This document shows positions 28,140 to 36,796 of a stretch of DNA of 64,000 nt, piece by piece. This DNA comes from Paraplanobispora siamensis (GTDB lineage: Bacteria; Actinomycetota; Actinomycetes; Streptosporangiales; Streptosporangiaceae). Position 1 is the stretch's first letter. Each line of letters starts with the position of its first letter. Location of the stretch: the NCBI RefSeq assembly GCF_016863175.1, contig NZ_BOOJ01000025.1, forward strand, positions 1 through 64,000, given 5' to 3'. A model generated the notes under the pieces. It searched no databases. It was not told where the DNA came from and saw only the letters and a list, made by a program, of their open reading frames with translations. Both the position numbers and the translations under genes were made by a program.

Positions 28140-29096
28140 TCAGGAGACGAACAGCCGTAGTCCGGCGCGCAGGTGCCGTTCGGCGAGCAGGTCGAGCGCG
28201 GGTGCCGCATGGGCGGGCAGCCCCGCCCACGGGGAGTCGCCGGGGGGTTCCGGCGACGGAGGGGCGGCCGGGGCGGATCCGGAGCCGGGGCCCGGGGACG
28301 CGGAAGCGGAGAGAGGCGGCACGCGGGCGGCGGCGGTGGCCGCGACCCGTTCCAGGTCGGGGGCGAGGTCGGCGAGGAGCCGGTGGACCGCGACGGGGTC
28401 GAGGCCGAGCAGCCGGACGGCGGCCGTCGCGGGCCCGGTGACCGCCGTGTAGGCCGCGGCCAGCGCCGCCTCCTGCGGCGCGCATCCGGTCACCCCCGCC
28501 GCCGCGCCGAGCGCCACCGGGTGGTGGGCCCCGTGCGGCACGGCGAGCGCCAGGCCGTCGAGGACCGGCGAGGGCCAGATCCGCCGGGCCGTGCGCAACA
28601 GCAGCCTGCCCTGGGTACGGCTCGCCTCCCGCTGGGCGGGCGAGGCGGTCCTGGCGTCGGCCTCCCCGTCCAGTCCCGCCCAGCCGCCACGCCGATCTCC
28701 GCCGGAACGGCTCGGCGGGTCCGCCTGTCCGCCGGAGAGATCTCCGCTCGCCGGACCCGGCATGCCCGGCTTCGCTCGTCCGCCGGAGCGGCTTCCGTCC
28801 GCCGGGACCGGCATGTCCGCCTCCGCCCGGCCGCCTCCGCCTTCCCCGGCGCGGGCGTCCGCCGTACCGGACGCGGCGATCGAGGCGCCCAGCGCGCAGG
28901 CCGCGGCGGCGAGGGAGGCGGTGACCAGGCCGGTGGTCGCCAGGCGTCCGTGCAGGAACGCGGCCAGGGTGGGCAGGTCGCGCACGGCGCCCGAGGCGAT
29001 GGCCGCCTCGGCGCCGCCGGAGTGGCCGTGGCCTCCGGCGGGCAGCCGCGAGTCGGCGAGCAGCAGCAGGGCGGCGTTCGGGGAGGGGGCGCTCAT
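28140..29096 (-). CDS. ureF: urease accessory protein UreF with long insertions
   Basis: UreF gates UreG GTPase activity during urease activation. Family segments: LLLADSRLPAGGHGHSGG near residue 12, GLALAVPHGAHHPVALG, and APALDLLAERHLRAGLRLFVS at the C-terminus (split here at 19 residues or fewer: LDLLAERHLRAGLRLFVS). It is 318 residues against a usual 220-240 because of two low-complexity insertions: residues about 77-149 (Gly/Pro/Ser-rich, built from repeated PxPAxGxxSGG-type units) and about 262-292. ATG at 29096 fits the family. Activity probably persists since the helical core is intact. Confidence 0.85.
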   Translation of the reverse strand: MSAPSPNAALLLLADSRLPAGGHGHSGGAEAAIASGAVRDLPTLAAFLHGRLATTGLVTASLAAAACALGASIAASGTADARAGEGGGGRAEADMPVPADGSRSGGRAKPGMPGPASGDLSGGQADPPSRSGGDRRGGWAGLDGEADARTASPAQREASRTQGRLLLRTARRIWPSPVLDGLALAVPHGAHHPVALGAAAGVTGCAPQEAALAAAYTAVTGPATAAVRLLGLDPVAVHRLLADLAPDLERVAATAAARVPPLSASASPGPGSGSAPAAPPSPEPPGDSPWAGLPAHAAPALDLLAERHLRAGLRLFVS

Positions 29097-29111
29097 CGCG
29101 GGCTCACGGCA

Positions 29112-29171
29112 TCTCACCGGGCCGTCTCTCACCGGGCCGTCTCACGCCGGGACATCTCACGCCGGGACATC
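29112..29171. repeat. four 15-bp repeats between ureF and ureC
   Basis: TCTCACCGGGCCGTC occurs at 29112 and 29127, then TCACGCCGGGACATC at 29142 and 29157. All four are variants of one unit and fill most of the 88 bases between ureC and ureF. Confidence 0.85.
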
Positions 29172-29184
29172 TCACAACGCCTCG

Positions 29185-30900
29185 CTAGAACAGGAAGTAC
29201 CGCTGGGCCATGGGCAGGGACTCGGCGGGGGCCGGTTCGATCAGCTCGCCGTCGACGCGGACGGCGAAGGTGTCGGGGTCCACGTCGATGTGCGGGAGCG
29301 CGTCGTTGAGCGGCATGCTCTCCTTGCCCCGGCGGCGGACGTCGGCCACGGGCAGCAGGCGGCGCCGTACGGCCAGGCGGTCGGCCAGGCCGTCCTCGAC
29401 GGCCAGGGGCGCGACGAAGTGGACCGAGGTGGCGGCGGCGGTGACCGGGGCGGCGCCGAACATGGGGCGGGGCATGACCGGCTGGGGGGTCGGGATGGAG
29501 GCGTTGGCGTCGCCCATCTGGGCGTAGGCGATGACTCCGCCCTTGATCACCAGATCCGGCTTGACCCCGAAGAAGGCCGGGGACCACAGGACGAGGTCGG
29601 CCAGCTTGCCGGGCTCGACCGAGCCGACCTCGGCCTCCAGGCCGTGGGCCGTCGCCGGGCAGATCGTGTACTTGGCGACGTAGCGCCGCGCGCGGAGGTT
29701 GTCGGTCCCGCCGTCGCCGGGCAGCGCGCCCCGGCGGCGCTTCATCACGTGCGCGGTCTGCCAGGTGCGGATGATCGTCTCGCCGACCCGGCCCATCGCC
29801 TGGGAGTCCGAGCCGATCATGGAGATCGCGCCCATGTCGTGCAGCACGTCCTCGGCGGCCATGGTCGACGGCCGGATCCGGGACTCGGCGAAGGCCAGGT
29901 CCTCGGGGATCGAGGGGTTGAGATGGTGGCAGACCATCAGCATGTCGAGGTGCTCGTCGAGGGTGTTGACGGTGTGCGGGCGGGTCGGGTTGGTCGAGGA
30001 GGGCAGCACGTTGCCGTAGGCGGCCACCTTGATGATGTCCGGCGCGTGCCCGCCGCCCGCGCCCTCGGTGTGGTAGGCGTGGATCATCCGGTCGCCGATC
30101 GCCTTCAGCGTCGACTCCACGAACCCGGCCTCGTTGAGCGTGTCGGTGTGGATGGTCACCTGGGTGCCGGTGGCGTCGGCGACCGACAGGCAGGCGTCGA
30201 TCGCGGCCGGCGTCGTCCCCCAGTCCTCGTGCAGCTTGAAGCCCGAGGCCCCGGCCCGCAGCTGCTCCAGCAGCCCCTCGGTGCTGACCGTGTTGCCCTT
30301 GCCGAGCAGCGCGACGTTGACCGGGTAGGCGTCGAGGGACTCCAGCATGCGGGCGAGATACCAGGTGCCGGTGACCGTGGTGGCCTTGGTGCCCTCGGCC
30401 GGGCCGGTGCCGCCGCCGACGATCGTGGTCACCCCGGCGGCCAGCGCCTCGTCGAGGATCTGCGGGCAGATCAGGTGGACGTGGGAGTCGATCGCGCCCG
30501 CGGTCAGGATCTTCCCGTTGCCCGCGACGATCTCGGTGGACGGGCCGATCACCAGGTCGGGGTGGACGCCGTCCATGGTGTCGGGGTTGCCGGCCTTGCC
30601 GATCGCGGTGATCCTGCCGTTCCTGACCCCGATGTCGGCCTTGACCACGCCCCAGTGGTCCAGGATCACCGCCCCGGTGATCACCAGGTCCGGGGCGCCC
30701 TCGGCCCGGGTGGTCCTGGCCTGGCCCATCGACTCGCGGATGACCTTGCCGCCGCCGAACACCGCCTCGTCGCCCGCGCCCGCCGGGCCCATCGACAGGT
30801 CCTCGGTCACGGTGACGAACAGGTCGGTGTCGGCGAGCCTGACCCGGTCGCCGGTGGTGGGGCCGTACAGGGCGGCGTAACGCGGCCGTTCAACGAACAT
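29185..30900 (-). CDS. ureC: urease alpha subunit
   Basis: Catalytic subunit of urease (urea to ammonia and carbamate). 571 residues. Nickel ligands and active-site residues are all in place: H140 and H142 (DSHVHL), carbamylated K222 (GFKLHEDWG), H251 ([12 protein letters not shown]), H277, the mobile flap MVCHHLNP with C324, and a later [13 protein letters not shown] at 30900 gives the standard [18 protein letters not shown] start. The start overlaps the ureB stop by 11 bases. Confidence 0.98.
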   Translation of the reverse strand: MFVERPRYAALYGPTTGDRVRLADTDLFVTVTEDLSMGPAGAGDEAVFGGGKVIRESMGQARTTRAEGAPDLVITGAVILDHWGVVKADIGVRNGRITAIGKAGNPDTMDGVHPDLVIGPSTEIVAGNGKILTAGAIDSHVHLICPQILDEALAAGVTTIVGGGTGPAEGTKATTVTGTWYLARMLESLDAYPVNVALLGKGNTVSTEGLLEQLRAGASGFKLHEDWGTTPAAIDACLSVADATGTQVTIHTDTLNEAGFVESTLKAIGDRMIHAYHTEGAGGGHAPDIIKVAAYGNVLPSSTNPTRPHTVNTLDEHLDMLMVCHHLNPSIPEDLAFAESRIRPSTMAAEDVLHDMGAISMIGSDSQAMGRVGETIIRTWQTAHVMKRRRGALPGDGGTDNLRARRYVAKYTICPATAHGLEAEVGSVEPGKLADLVLWSPAFFGVKPDLVIKGGVIAYAQMGDANASIPTPQPVMPRPMFGAAPVTAAATSVHFVAPLAVEDGLADRLAVRRRLLPVADVRRRGKESMPLNDALPHIDVDPDTFAVRVDGELIEPAPAESLPMAQRYFLF

Positions 30901-31306
30901 CGGGGCTCCCGTCGAGAGGGGCGGCACCGGGAGACGCGGTGTCGGGAGGTACGGCATCGGCAGGCGCGGTGGCGGTGGGTGCGGTGGCGGCGGGCGCGGC
31001 GTCGAGCGGGCCCGCCCACTCGGGGCGCAGTCCCGGGACGATCCGGCGCCCGGCGATCGGGACGAGCGTCACGTCGCGTTCGACGCCCGGCTCGAACCGC
31101 ACCGCCGTACCGGCCGGGACGTCGAGCCGCATGCCCCAGGCGGCCTCGCGGTCGAAGCTCAGGCCGGGGTTGGCGGCGGCGAAGTGATAGTGCGAGCCGA
31201 CCTGGACCGGCCGGTCGGCGGTGTTGACGACCCGGACGGTGACGCGCTCCCGGCCGGGGTTGAGCGGGATCGGGCCCCCGCCGTGGCGGATCTCACCGGG
31301 GATCAC
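30890..31306 (-). CDS. ureB: urease beta subunit
   Basis: Structural urease subunit, 138 residues. It starts [19 protein letters not shown] and contains [16 protein letters not shown], both highly conserved. The last about 38 residues are an Ala/Pro/Thr-rich repeat tail (TATAPADA-type) beyond the usual 100-105 residues. GTG at 31306 overlaps the ureA stop by four bases. Confidence 0.95.
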   Translation of the reverse strand: MIPGEIRHGGGPIPLNPGRERVTVRVVNTADRPVQVGSHYHFAAANPGLSFDREAAWGMRLDVPAGTAVRFEPGVERDVTLVPIAGRRIVPGLRPEWAGPLDAAPAATAPTATAPADAVPPDTASPGAAPLDGSPDVR

Positions 31307-31605
31307 GGGATCGGCCAGTGGACGGTGACGAGCTTGGTCCCGTCCGGGAAGGTGGCCTCGACCTGCACCGACTCCAGCATCTCGGGCACGCCGTCCATGA
31401 CGTCCTCGCGGGAGAGCACCGTACGGCCGGCGTCCATCAGCTCGGCGACGGTACGGCCGTCCCTGGCGCCCTCCATCAGGAAGGAGGCGATGATCGCGGT
31501 GGCCTCGGGATGGTTGAGCCGGAGGCCCCGGGACCTGCGGTCGCGGGCGACACCGGCGGCGACGTGGATGAGCAGGCGTTCCTGCTCGTGTGGTGTGAGC
31601 CGCAT
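31303..31605 (-). CDS. ureA: urease gamma subunit
   Basis: Smallest urease subunit, exactly 100 residues, starting [18 protein letters not shown] and containing [15 protein letters not shown] and VTVHWPIP, near-invariant across bacteria. First gene of ureABCFGD; divergent from urtA with a 210-bp shared upstream region. No ureE is present. Confidence 0.97.
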   Translation of the reverse strand: MRLTPHEQERLLIHVAAGVARDRRSRGLRLNHPEATAIIASFLMEGARDGRTVAELMDAGRTVLSREDVMDGVPEMLESVQVEATFPDGTKLVTVHWPIP

Positions 31606-31815
31606 CCCCGGACCATAGGAACCGGCCGTTTCGGCGGCATTGCATGCCCATGTCGGGCGGGTTTCCGGATCGGCGCCGCGGGGCGGGCCCATCCTGTCAC
31701 GGCGGTGAGCCCCCCGTAAGGGGGTGTTAACAAACGCGATCTCCACCGGAAACGCGGCGCGTTCACCTTTACGGCAAGCAACGGTGCGGGGGCCGGACCG
31801 GCAAGGAGGAAGTCA
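31606..31815. promoter_or_regulatory. divergent ureA/urtA control region
   Basis: 210 bp between the divergent urease and urea-transporter operons; it must hold both promoters. AGGAGG at 31804-31809 serves urtA. Half-site-like TTAAC (near 31729) and GAAAC (near 31752) occur, but the spacing is not the canonical GlnR array, so nitrogen control is plausible yet unproven. Confidence 0.45.
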
Positions 31816-33048
31816 TTGCGGAACTCAGTGTGGCGCTCCGGGGCCGCCCTCGCGGCACTGGCCATCGCCCTCGCCGCATGCGGCGGCGAGGCCCCCGCGA
31901 ACGAGAGCGGCGCCGCGGCCGGCGGTGACGACACGATCAAGGTCGGCATCCTGCACTCGCTGAGCGGCACGATGGCCATCAGCGAGGTGACCGTCCGCGA
32001 CGCCGAGCTGCTCGCCATCGAGGAGATCAACAAGGCCGGCGGCGTGCTCGGCAAGCAACTGGTCCCGGTGGTGGAGGACGGTGCCTCGGACTGGCCGACC
32101 TTCGCCGAGAAGGCGACCAAGCTCATCCGGCAGGACAAGGTCGCCACGACCTTCGGCGGCTGGACCTCGGCCAGCCGCAAGGCGATGCTCCCGGTCTTCG
32201 AGCGGAGCAAGGCGCTGCTGTGGTACCCGGTGCAGTACGAGGGCCTGGAGAGCTCGCCGTACATCTTCTACACCGGCGCGACCACCAACCAGCAGATCAT
32301 CCCGGGCCTGGACTATCTGAAGGAGCAGGGCAAGAAGAAGCTCTTCCTGGTCGGCAGCGACTACGTCTTCCCGCGCACCGCCAACAAGATCATCAAGGCG
32401 TACGCGGCGGCGAACGGCATGGAGATCCTCGGCGAGGAGTACACCCCGCTGGGCCACACCGAGTACGGCACGCTGACCAACAAGGTCGTGCAGGCCAAGC
32501 CGGACGCGGTCTTCAACACCCTCAACGGCGACAGCAACGTGGCGTTCTTCAAGCAGCTCAAGAGCGCCGGGGTCACCGCCGAGGAGATGCCCGTGCTCTC
32601 GGTGAGCGTCGCCGAGGAGGAGGTCACCGGCATCGGCGTGGACAACATCGCCGGTCACCCGGTGGCCTGGAACTACTACCAGACGACCGACACCCCGGCC
32701 AACAAGAAGTTCGTCGAGGCCTTCAAGGCCAGGTACGGCGCCGCCAAGGTGACCTCCGACCCGATGGAGGCCGGCTACAACGCGGTCTACCTGTGGGCCG
32801 AGGCCGTCAAGAAGGCCGGGACCGTCGAGGTCGAGGCCGTCAGGAAGGCCGCCGGCGGCATCGCCCTGGAACGCCCCGAGGGCCTGGTCACCATCGACGG
32901 CGAGAACCAGCACATGTACAAGACTGCCCGGATCGGCATCATCCAGCCGGACGGCCTGATCAAGGAGGTCTGGAACTCCGGTGAGCCGATCAAGCCGGAT
33001 CCCTACCTGAAGGGCTACCCCTGGGCGAGCGGCCTGGCCGCCGGCTGA
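31816..33048 (+). CDS. urtA: urea ABC transporter substrate-binding lipoprotein
   Basis: UrtA captures urea for the UrtBCDE importer. 410 residues: a lipoprotein signal peptide with lipobox LAAC at residues about 18-21, then the branched-chain-amino-acid-like binding fold ([36 protein letters not shown]), the latter typical of UrtA. The start is TTG at 31816, fixed by AGGAGG six bases upstream. Divergent from ureA, so import and hydrolysis of urea are adjacent. Confidence 0.95.
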   Translation: MRNSVWRSGAALAALAIALAACGGEAPANESGAAAGGDDTIKVGILHSLSGTMAISEVTVRDAELLAIEEINKAGGVLGKQLVPVVEDGASDWPTFAEKATKLIRQDKVATTFGGWTSASRKAMLPVFERSKALLWYPVQYEGLESSPYIFYTGATTNQQIIPGLDYLKEQGKKKLFLVGSDYVFPRTANKIIKAYAAANGMEILGEEYTPLGHTEYGTLTNKVVQAKPDAVFNTLNGDSNVAFFKQLKSAGVTAEEMPVLSVSVAEEEVTGIGVDNIAGHPVAWNYYQTTDTPANKKFVEAFKARYGAAKVTSDPMEAGYNAVYLWAEAVKKAGTVEVEAVRKAAGGIALERPEGLVTIDGENQHMYKTARIGIIQPDGLIKEVWNSGEPIKPDPYLKGYPWASGLAAG

Positions 33049-33056
33049 CCCCGGCG

Positions 33057-33092
33057 GGCCCCGGTCCGGCCTGCCCCGGCCGGACCGGGGCC
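33057..33092. terminator. 15-bp hairpin between urtA and urtB
   Basis: GGCCCCGGTCCGGCC and its exact complement flank a 6-base loop. Placed just after the urtA stop inside the operon, it could attenuate or stabilise the mRNA so that binding protein exceeds permease. Confidence 0.7.
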
Positions 33093-33211
33093 GCCCCCGC
33101 AGACCGGTCCCGGAACCGGGCCGTGACCTGATCACGGACAGCACCGTGGCGCGACCCACACCGCGGCGCGGCCCGGCTCCGGGACCAATCCCCTTCAGCG
33201 AAAGGAAACCG

Positions 33212-34078
33212 GTGGAGGCGTTCGTCAACCAGCTGCCGATCGGGATCTCGATCGGCGCCGTGCTCCTGCTGATCGCCCTGGGCCTGACGTTCACGTTCGG
33301 CCAGATGGGTGTGATCAACATGGCGCACGGCGAGTTCATCATGGCCGGGGCGTACACGGCCTACCTGCTGCAGGACCTGACCGGCCGGATGGCGGTGATC
33401 GTGGCGCTGCCGGTGGCCTTCGCCGTCGCCGGGCTGATGGGCCTGATCCTGGAGCGGACCGCGATCCGCCACTTCTACGGCCGCCCGCTGGACACCCTGC
33501 TGCTCACCTGGGGCGTCAGCCTCGTGCTCCAGCAGCTGGCCCGCGACCTGTTCGGGGCGCCGAACGTCCAGGTCCAGGCACCGGCCTGGCTGCAGGGCGG
33601 GATCGGCACGCTGCCGTACAACCGGCTGTTCATCTTCGTCCTGGCGCTGCTCACCGTCGCCGGGGTCTGGGCCTACCTGAACCGGACCGGGCAGGGCCGC
33701 CGCATGCAGGCCGTGATGCAGAACCGCGGGCTCGCCGCGGTCAGCGGCATCGACACCGGCAGAGTGGACCAGCGCACCTTCTTCATCGGCTCCGGCCTGG
33801 CCGGGGTCGCCGGGGTGGCGCTGACCCTGATCGGCCCGGTCGGGCCGACGCTGGGCACCTACTACATCGTCGACGCGTTCCTGGTGGTCGTGGCCGGCGG
33901 CCTGGGCAGCCTGCTCGGCGCGGTCGTGGCCGCCGCGGGCCTGGGGTTGCTCAACTCCTACGCGGAGTTCTGGAGCGACGCCAGCCTGGCGAAGGTCATC
34001 GTGTTCGCTGTGATCGTGGCGTTCCTGCAGGTCCGGCCGCAGGGCCTGTTCGTCCTCCGATCGAGGGCGCTGTCATGA
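33212..34078 (+). CDS. urtB: urea ABC transporter permease UrtB
   Basis: First membrane subunit of the urea importer, 288 residues with about eight helices. Family marks are GLTFTFGQMGVINMAHGEFIM near the N-terminus (split: GLTFTFGQMGVINMAHGEF) and QAVMQNRGLAAVSGID. GTG at 33212 follows AAAGGAAA. The usual long extracytoplasmic N-terminal extension of some UrtB proteins is absent. Confidence 0.93.
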   Translation: MEAFVNQLPIGISIGAVLLLIALGLTFTFGQMGVINMAHGEFIMAGAYTAYLLQDLTGRMAVIVALPVAFAVAGLMGLILERTAIRHFYGRPLDTLLLTWGVSLVLQQLARDLFGAPNVQVQAPAWLQGGIGTLPYNRLFIFVLALLTVAGVWAYLNRTGQGRRMQAVMQNRGLAAVSGIDTGRVDQRTFFIGSGLAGVAGVALTLIGPVGPTLGTYYIVDAFLVVVAGGLGSLLGAVVAAAGLGLLNSYAEFWSDASLAKVIVFAVIVAFLQVRPQGLFVLRSRALS

Positions 34079-34149
34079 ACGGATCGGGGCGCTGTCACGA
34101 GCGGATCGAGGGTGCTGTCACGAACCGATCGGGGGCACTGCCATGAACG
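34059..34149. repeat. four 22-23-bp repeats spanning the urtB/urtC junction
   Basis: Imperfect copies of GATCGAGGGCGCTGTCATGAAC occur at 34059, 34082, 34104 and 34127. The first covers the urtB stop (with an ATGA), the last covers the urtC ATG. The unit evidently contains the ancestral stop/start overlap and has been amplified. Confidence 0.85.
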
Positions 34150-35270
34150 CCGTCACGAATCTCGCACGGCTCAGGGGACCGGGGATCTTCGCGGTCGTGG
34201 CCGCGCTCGCCCTGGTCGTCGCACCCCTGGCGCTGGAGCCCTTCCGGCTCGGGCTGCTGGCCAAGTATCTGTGCTTCGCGATCGTCGCCCTCGGCATCGG
34301 CCTGGCCTGGGGCCAGGGCGGCATGCTCACCCTGGGCCAGGGCGTCTTCTTCGGGCTGGGCGGCTACGCGATGGGCATGCACCTGAAGCTGGTCGAGGCC
34401 TCGTCCCTTCCTTCTTCCGGTTCGTCCTCGGGCGGCGGGCCCGCGCTGCCGGACTTCATGGTGTGGAGCGGGGTCGAGGAGCTGCCCGCCCTGTGGGCGC
34501 CCTTCGCCGACCCGGTGTTCGCGCTGGCCATGGTGGTGGCCGGGCCGGTGCTCATCGCCACGGTCCTGGGCCTGCTGGTCTTCCGGCAGCGGGTGCGCGG
34601 CGCCTACTTCGCCATCCTCACCCAGGCGCTCGCCGCCGCCTTCGTCATCCTGCTCGTCGGGCAGCAGGGCCTGACCGGCGGGACCAACGGGTTGACCAAC
34701 TTCTTCGAGCTGTTCGGCCGGGACCTGGCCGACGACTCCACCCAGCGCGGGCTCTACATCGTGGTGGCGCTCGTGCTCGGGGTGCTCTACCTGGGCGCCC
34801 GGCAGCTGGTGAACAGCCGCTTCGGCCGGTTGCTGGTCGCGGTCAGGGACGGCGAGGACCGGGTGCGTTTCCTCGGCTACGACCCGGCCGTCGTCAAGAC
34901 GATCGTCTTCGCGATCTCCGCGGGCATGGCCGGGCTGGCGGGCGCGCTGTTCGTCCCGGTGGTCGGGATCATCTCCCCGGCGCTGCTGGGCGTGGTGCCG
35001 TCGCTGGAGCTGGTCGTCGCGGTCGCGGTGGGCGGCCGGTTCGCGCTGGCCGGGGCGGTGCTCGGCGCGGTGGTCATGGGATACGCCAAGACCTCCTTCA
35101 GCGAGCAGTTCGCCGACGGCTGGCTCTATCTGCAGGGCGCGCTGTTCATCCTCGTCATGACCCTGGCGCCGAAGGGCCTGGTCGGGCTGGCCGCCTCCGC
35201 CCGCGAGGCCCTCGCCGCCCGGCGCCGCCCGGCGGTGCCCGCCTCCCGAACCGTGAAGGAGATCGCGTGA
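34143..35270 (+). CDS. urtC: urea ABC transporter permease UrtC
   Basis: Second membrane subunit, 375 residues, about ten helices. GLAWGQGGMLTLGQGVFFG and GGTNGLTNFFELFG are typical of UrtC; the latter segment and the ADDSTQRGLYIV loop are diagnostic against generic LivM. ATG at 34143 is used; a preceding ATG at 34075 reads only into a stop. Overlaps urtD by four bases with AAGGAG ahead of it. Confidence 0.94.
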   Translation: MNAVTNLARLRGPGIFAVVAALALVVAPLALEPFRLGLLAKYLCFAIVALGIGLAWGQGGMLTLGQGVFFGLGGYAMGMHLKLVEASSLPSSGSSSGGGPALPDFMVWSGVEELPALWAPFADPVFALAMVVAGPVLIATVLGLLVFRQRVRGAYFAILTQALAAAFVILLVGQQGLTGGTNGLTNFFELFGRDLADDSTQRGLYIVVALVLGVLYLGARQLVNSRFGRLLVAVRDGEDRVRFLGYDPAVVKTIVFAISAGMAGLAGALFVPVVGIISPALLGVVPSLELVVAVAVGGRFALAGAVLGAVVMGYAKTSFSEQFADGWLYLQGALFILVMTLAPKGLVGLAASAREALAARRRPAVPASRTVKEIA

Positions 35271-36025
35271 GCCCGATCATCGAGGTGCGCGGACTGTCGG
35301 TGGTGTTCGACGGCTTCCGGGCGCTCGACGGGGTCGACCTGACCGTCGAGCGGGGCGAGCTGCGGTTCCTGATCGGCCCCAACGGCGCCGGCAAGACGAC
35401 GCTCATCGACGTCGTCACCGGCCTGACCCGGCCGGCCTCCGGCGAGGTCCTCCTCGCCGGCCGGAGTCTGACGGGCCTGCGCGAGCACCAGATCGTCCGG
35501 CTCGGCGTCGGGCGGACCTTCCAGACCTCGGTCGTCTTCGAGGAGCTGACCGTCCTGGAGAACCTCGACCTGGCCGCGGCCTTCCGCCGCCCGCTGCTGT
35601 CGCTGGCACGCCGCAGGCGCGGCGTCTCCGAGACCGTGGCCGAGGCCCTGGAGACCACCGGCCTGGCCGGGCTGGCGGACCGGCCCGCCGGGGTGCTCTC
35701 CCACGGCCAGCGGCAGTGGCTGGAGATCGGCATGCTGCTGGCCCAGAGACCCGAGGTGCTCCTGCTCGACGAGCCGGTCGCCGGGATGTCGCGGGCCGAG
35801 CGCGAGCGCACCGGCGAGCTGCTGACGTCGGTCGCCCGCGACCGCACGGTGATCGTCGTCGAACACGACATGGAGTTCCTGCGCCGGTACGCCTCCCAGG
35901 TCACCGTGCTGCACGAGGGCAGGGTGCTGGCCGAGGGGTCGGTCGAGGAGGTACGCGGTGATCCCCGCGTGCAGGAGGTCTACATCGGAAGGAGGAAGGA
36001 CGATGCTGTCAGTGCAGGGTCTTGA
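35267..36025 (+). CDS. urtD: urea ABC transporter ATPase UrtD
   Basis: ABC ATPase, 252 residues. Walker A GPNGAGKTT, a signature region LSHGQRQWLEIGM (with LSHGQ rather than LSGGQ, usual for UrtD), Walker B VLLLDEPVAGM, and H-loop EHDMEF. GTG overlaps the urtC stop. Its end overlaps urtE by 23 bases. Confidence 0.95.
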   Translation: MSPIIEVRGLSVVFDGFRALDGVDLTVERGELRFLIGPNGAGKTTLIDVVTGLTRPASGEVLLAGRSLTGLREHQIVRLGVGRTFQTSVVFEELTVLENLDLAAAFRRPLLSLARRRRGVSETVAEALETTGLAGLADRPAGVLSHGQRQWLEIGMLLAQRPEVLLLDEPVAGMSRAERERTGELLTSVARDRTVIVVEHDMEFLRRYASQVTVLHEGRVLAEGSVEEVRGDPRVQEVYIGRRKDDAVSAGS

Positions 36026-36692
36026 GTCCGGGTACGGCAGGGCCCGGGTGCTGTTCGGGATCTCGCTGAGCGTGGAGCCCGGGGAGCTGGTCTGCGTGAT
36101 GGGCCGCAACGGGGTCGGCAAGACCACCCTGCTCGACACCGTGATGGGCGTGCTCCCGGCCACCGCCGGGATGGTCGCCTTCGCGGGGGAGGACGTGACG
36201 CGCCTGCCGTCCCATCGCCGGGTCGCGCTCGGCATGGCCTACGTCCCGCAGGGCCACGCGACCTTCCCCCAGCTCAGCGTGCTGGGCAACCTGCTGGTCA
36301 CCCTGGAGGCCTGCCGCGGACCCCGGGAGGCGCTGGAGGAGGCCCTGGAGACCTTCCCCCGCCTCAAGCCGCTGCTCAAGCGCAGCGCCGGGTTCCTGTC
36401 GGGCGGCCAGCAGCAGCAGCTCGCCATCGCCCGGGCCCTGGTCACCCGGCCCCGGCTGCTCATCCTCGACGAGCCCACCGAGGGCATCCAGCCGTCCATC
36501 GTCATCGAGATCGAGGAGGCGATCGAGCGCCTGCACGCCTCCGGCATGGCCGTTCTCCTCGTGGAGCAGTACCTGGAGCTGGCCCTGCGTCTGGCCGACC
36601 GCTTCCTGATCCTCGACGCCGGTCACGTCGTGCACTCGGGCACGGCTGCGGACCTCAGACAGGAGGAGACGCGACGCCTGCTCGCCGTTTGA
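36003..36692 (+). CDS. urtE: urea ABC transporter ATPase UrtE
   Basis: Second ABC ATPase, 229 residues: Walker A GRNGVGKTT, signature LSGGQQQQLAIAR, Walker B LLILDEPTEGIQPS, with the EGIQPS tail that marks UrtE/LivF. The GGAAGGAGGAAGGACG just before the ATG at 36003 is a strong ribosome binding site inside urtD. Confidence 0.95.
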   Translation: MLSVQGLESGYGRARVLFGISLSVEPGELVCVMGRNGVGKTTLLDTVMGVLPATAGMVAFAGEDVTRLPSHRRVALGMAYVPQGHATFPQLSVLGNLLVTLEACRGPREALEEALETFPRLKPLLKRSAGFLSGGQQQQLAIARALVTRPRLLILDEPTEGIQPSIVIEIEEAIERLHASGMAVLLVEQYLELALRLADRFLILDAGHVVHSGTAADLRQEETRRLLAV

Positions 36693-36796
36693 TCACTTCT
36701 TGGTGACGTTGCCGCCGGGTAGTGCGTCACTGCGGGCCGCTGCCGTACCCTGCCCGAGAATCCGTGCAAAGAAGGGACCCGGACCCGGGGGGCGTC

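Noticed and set aside
31700-31815. GlnR binding site in the ureA/urtA region
   Set aside because: TTAAC and GAAAC half-sites exist, but their spacing does not fit gTnAC-n6-GaAAc; a matrix scan and binding test would be needed.
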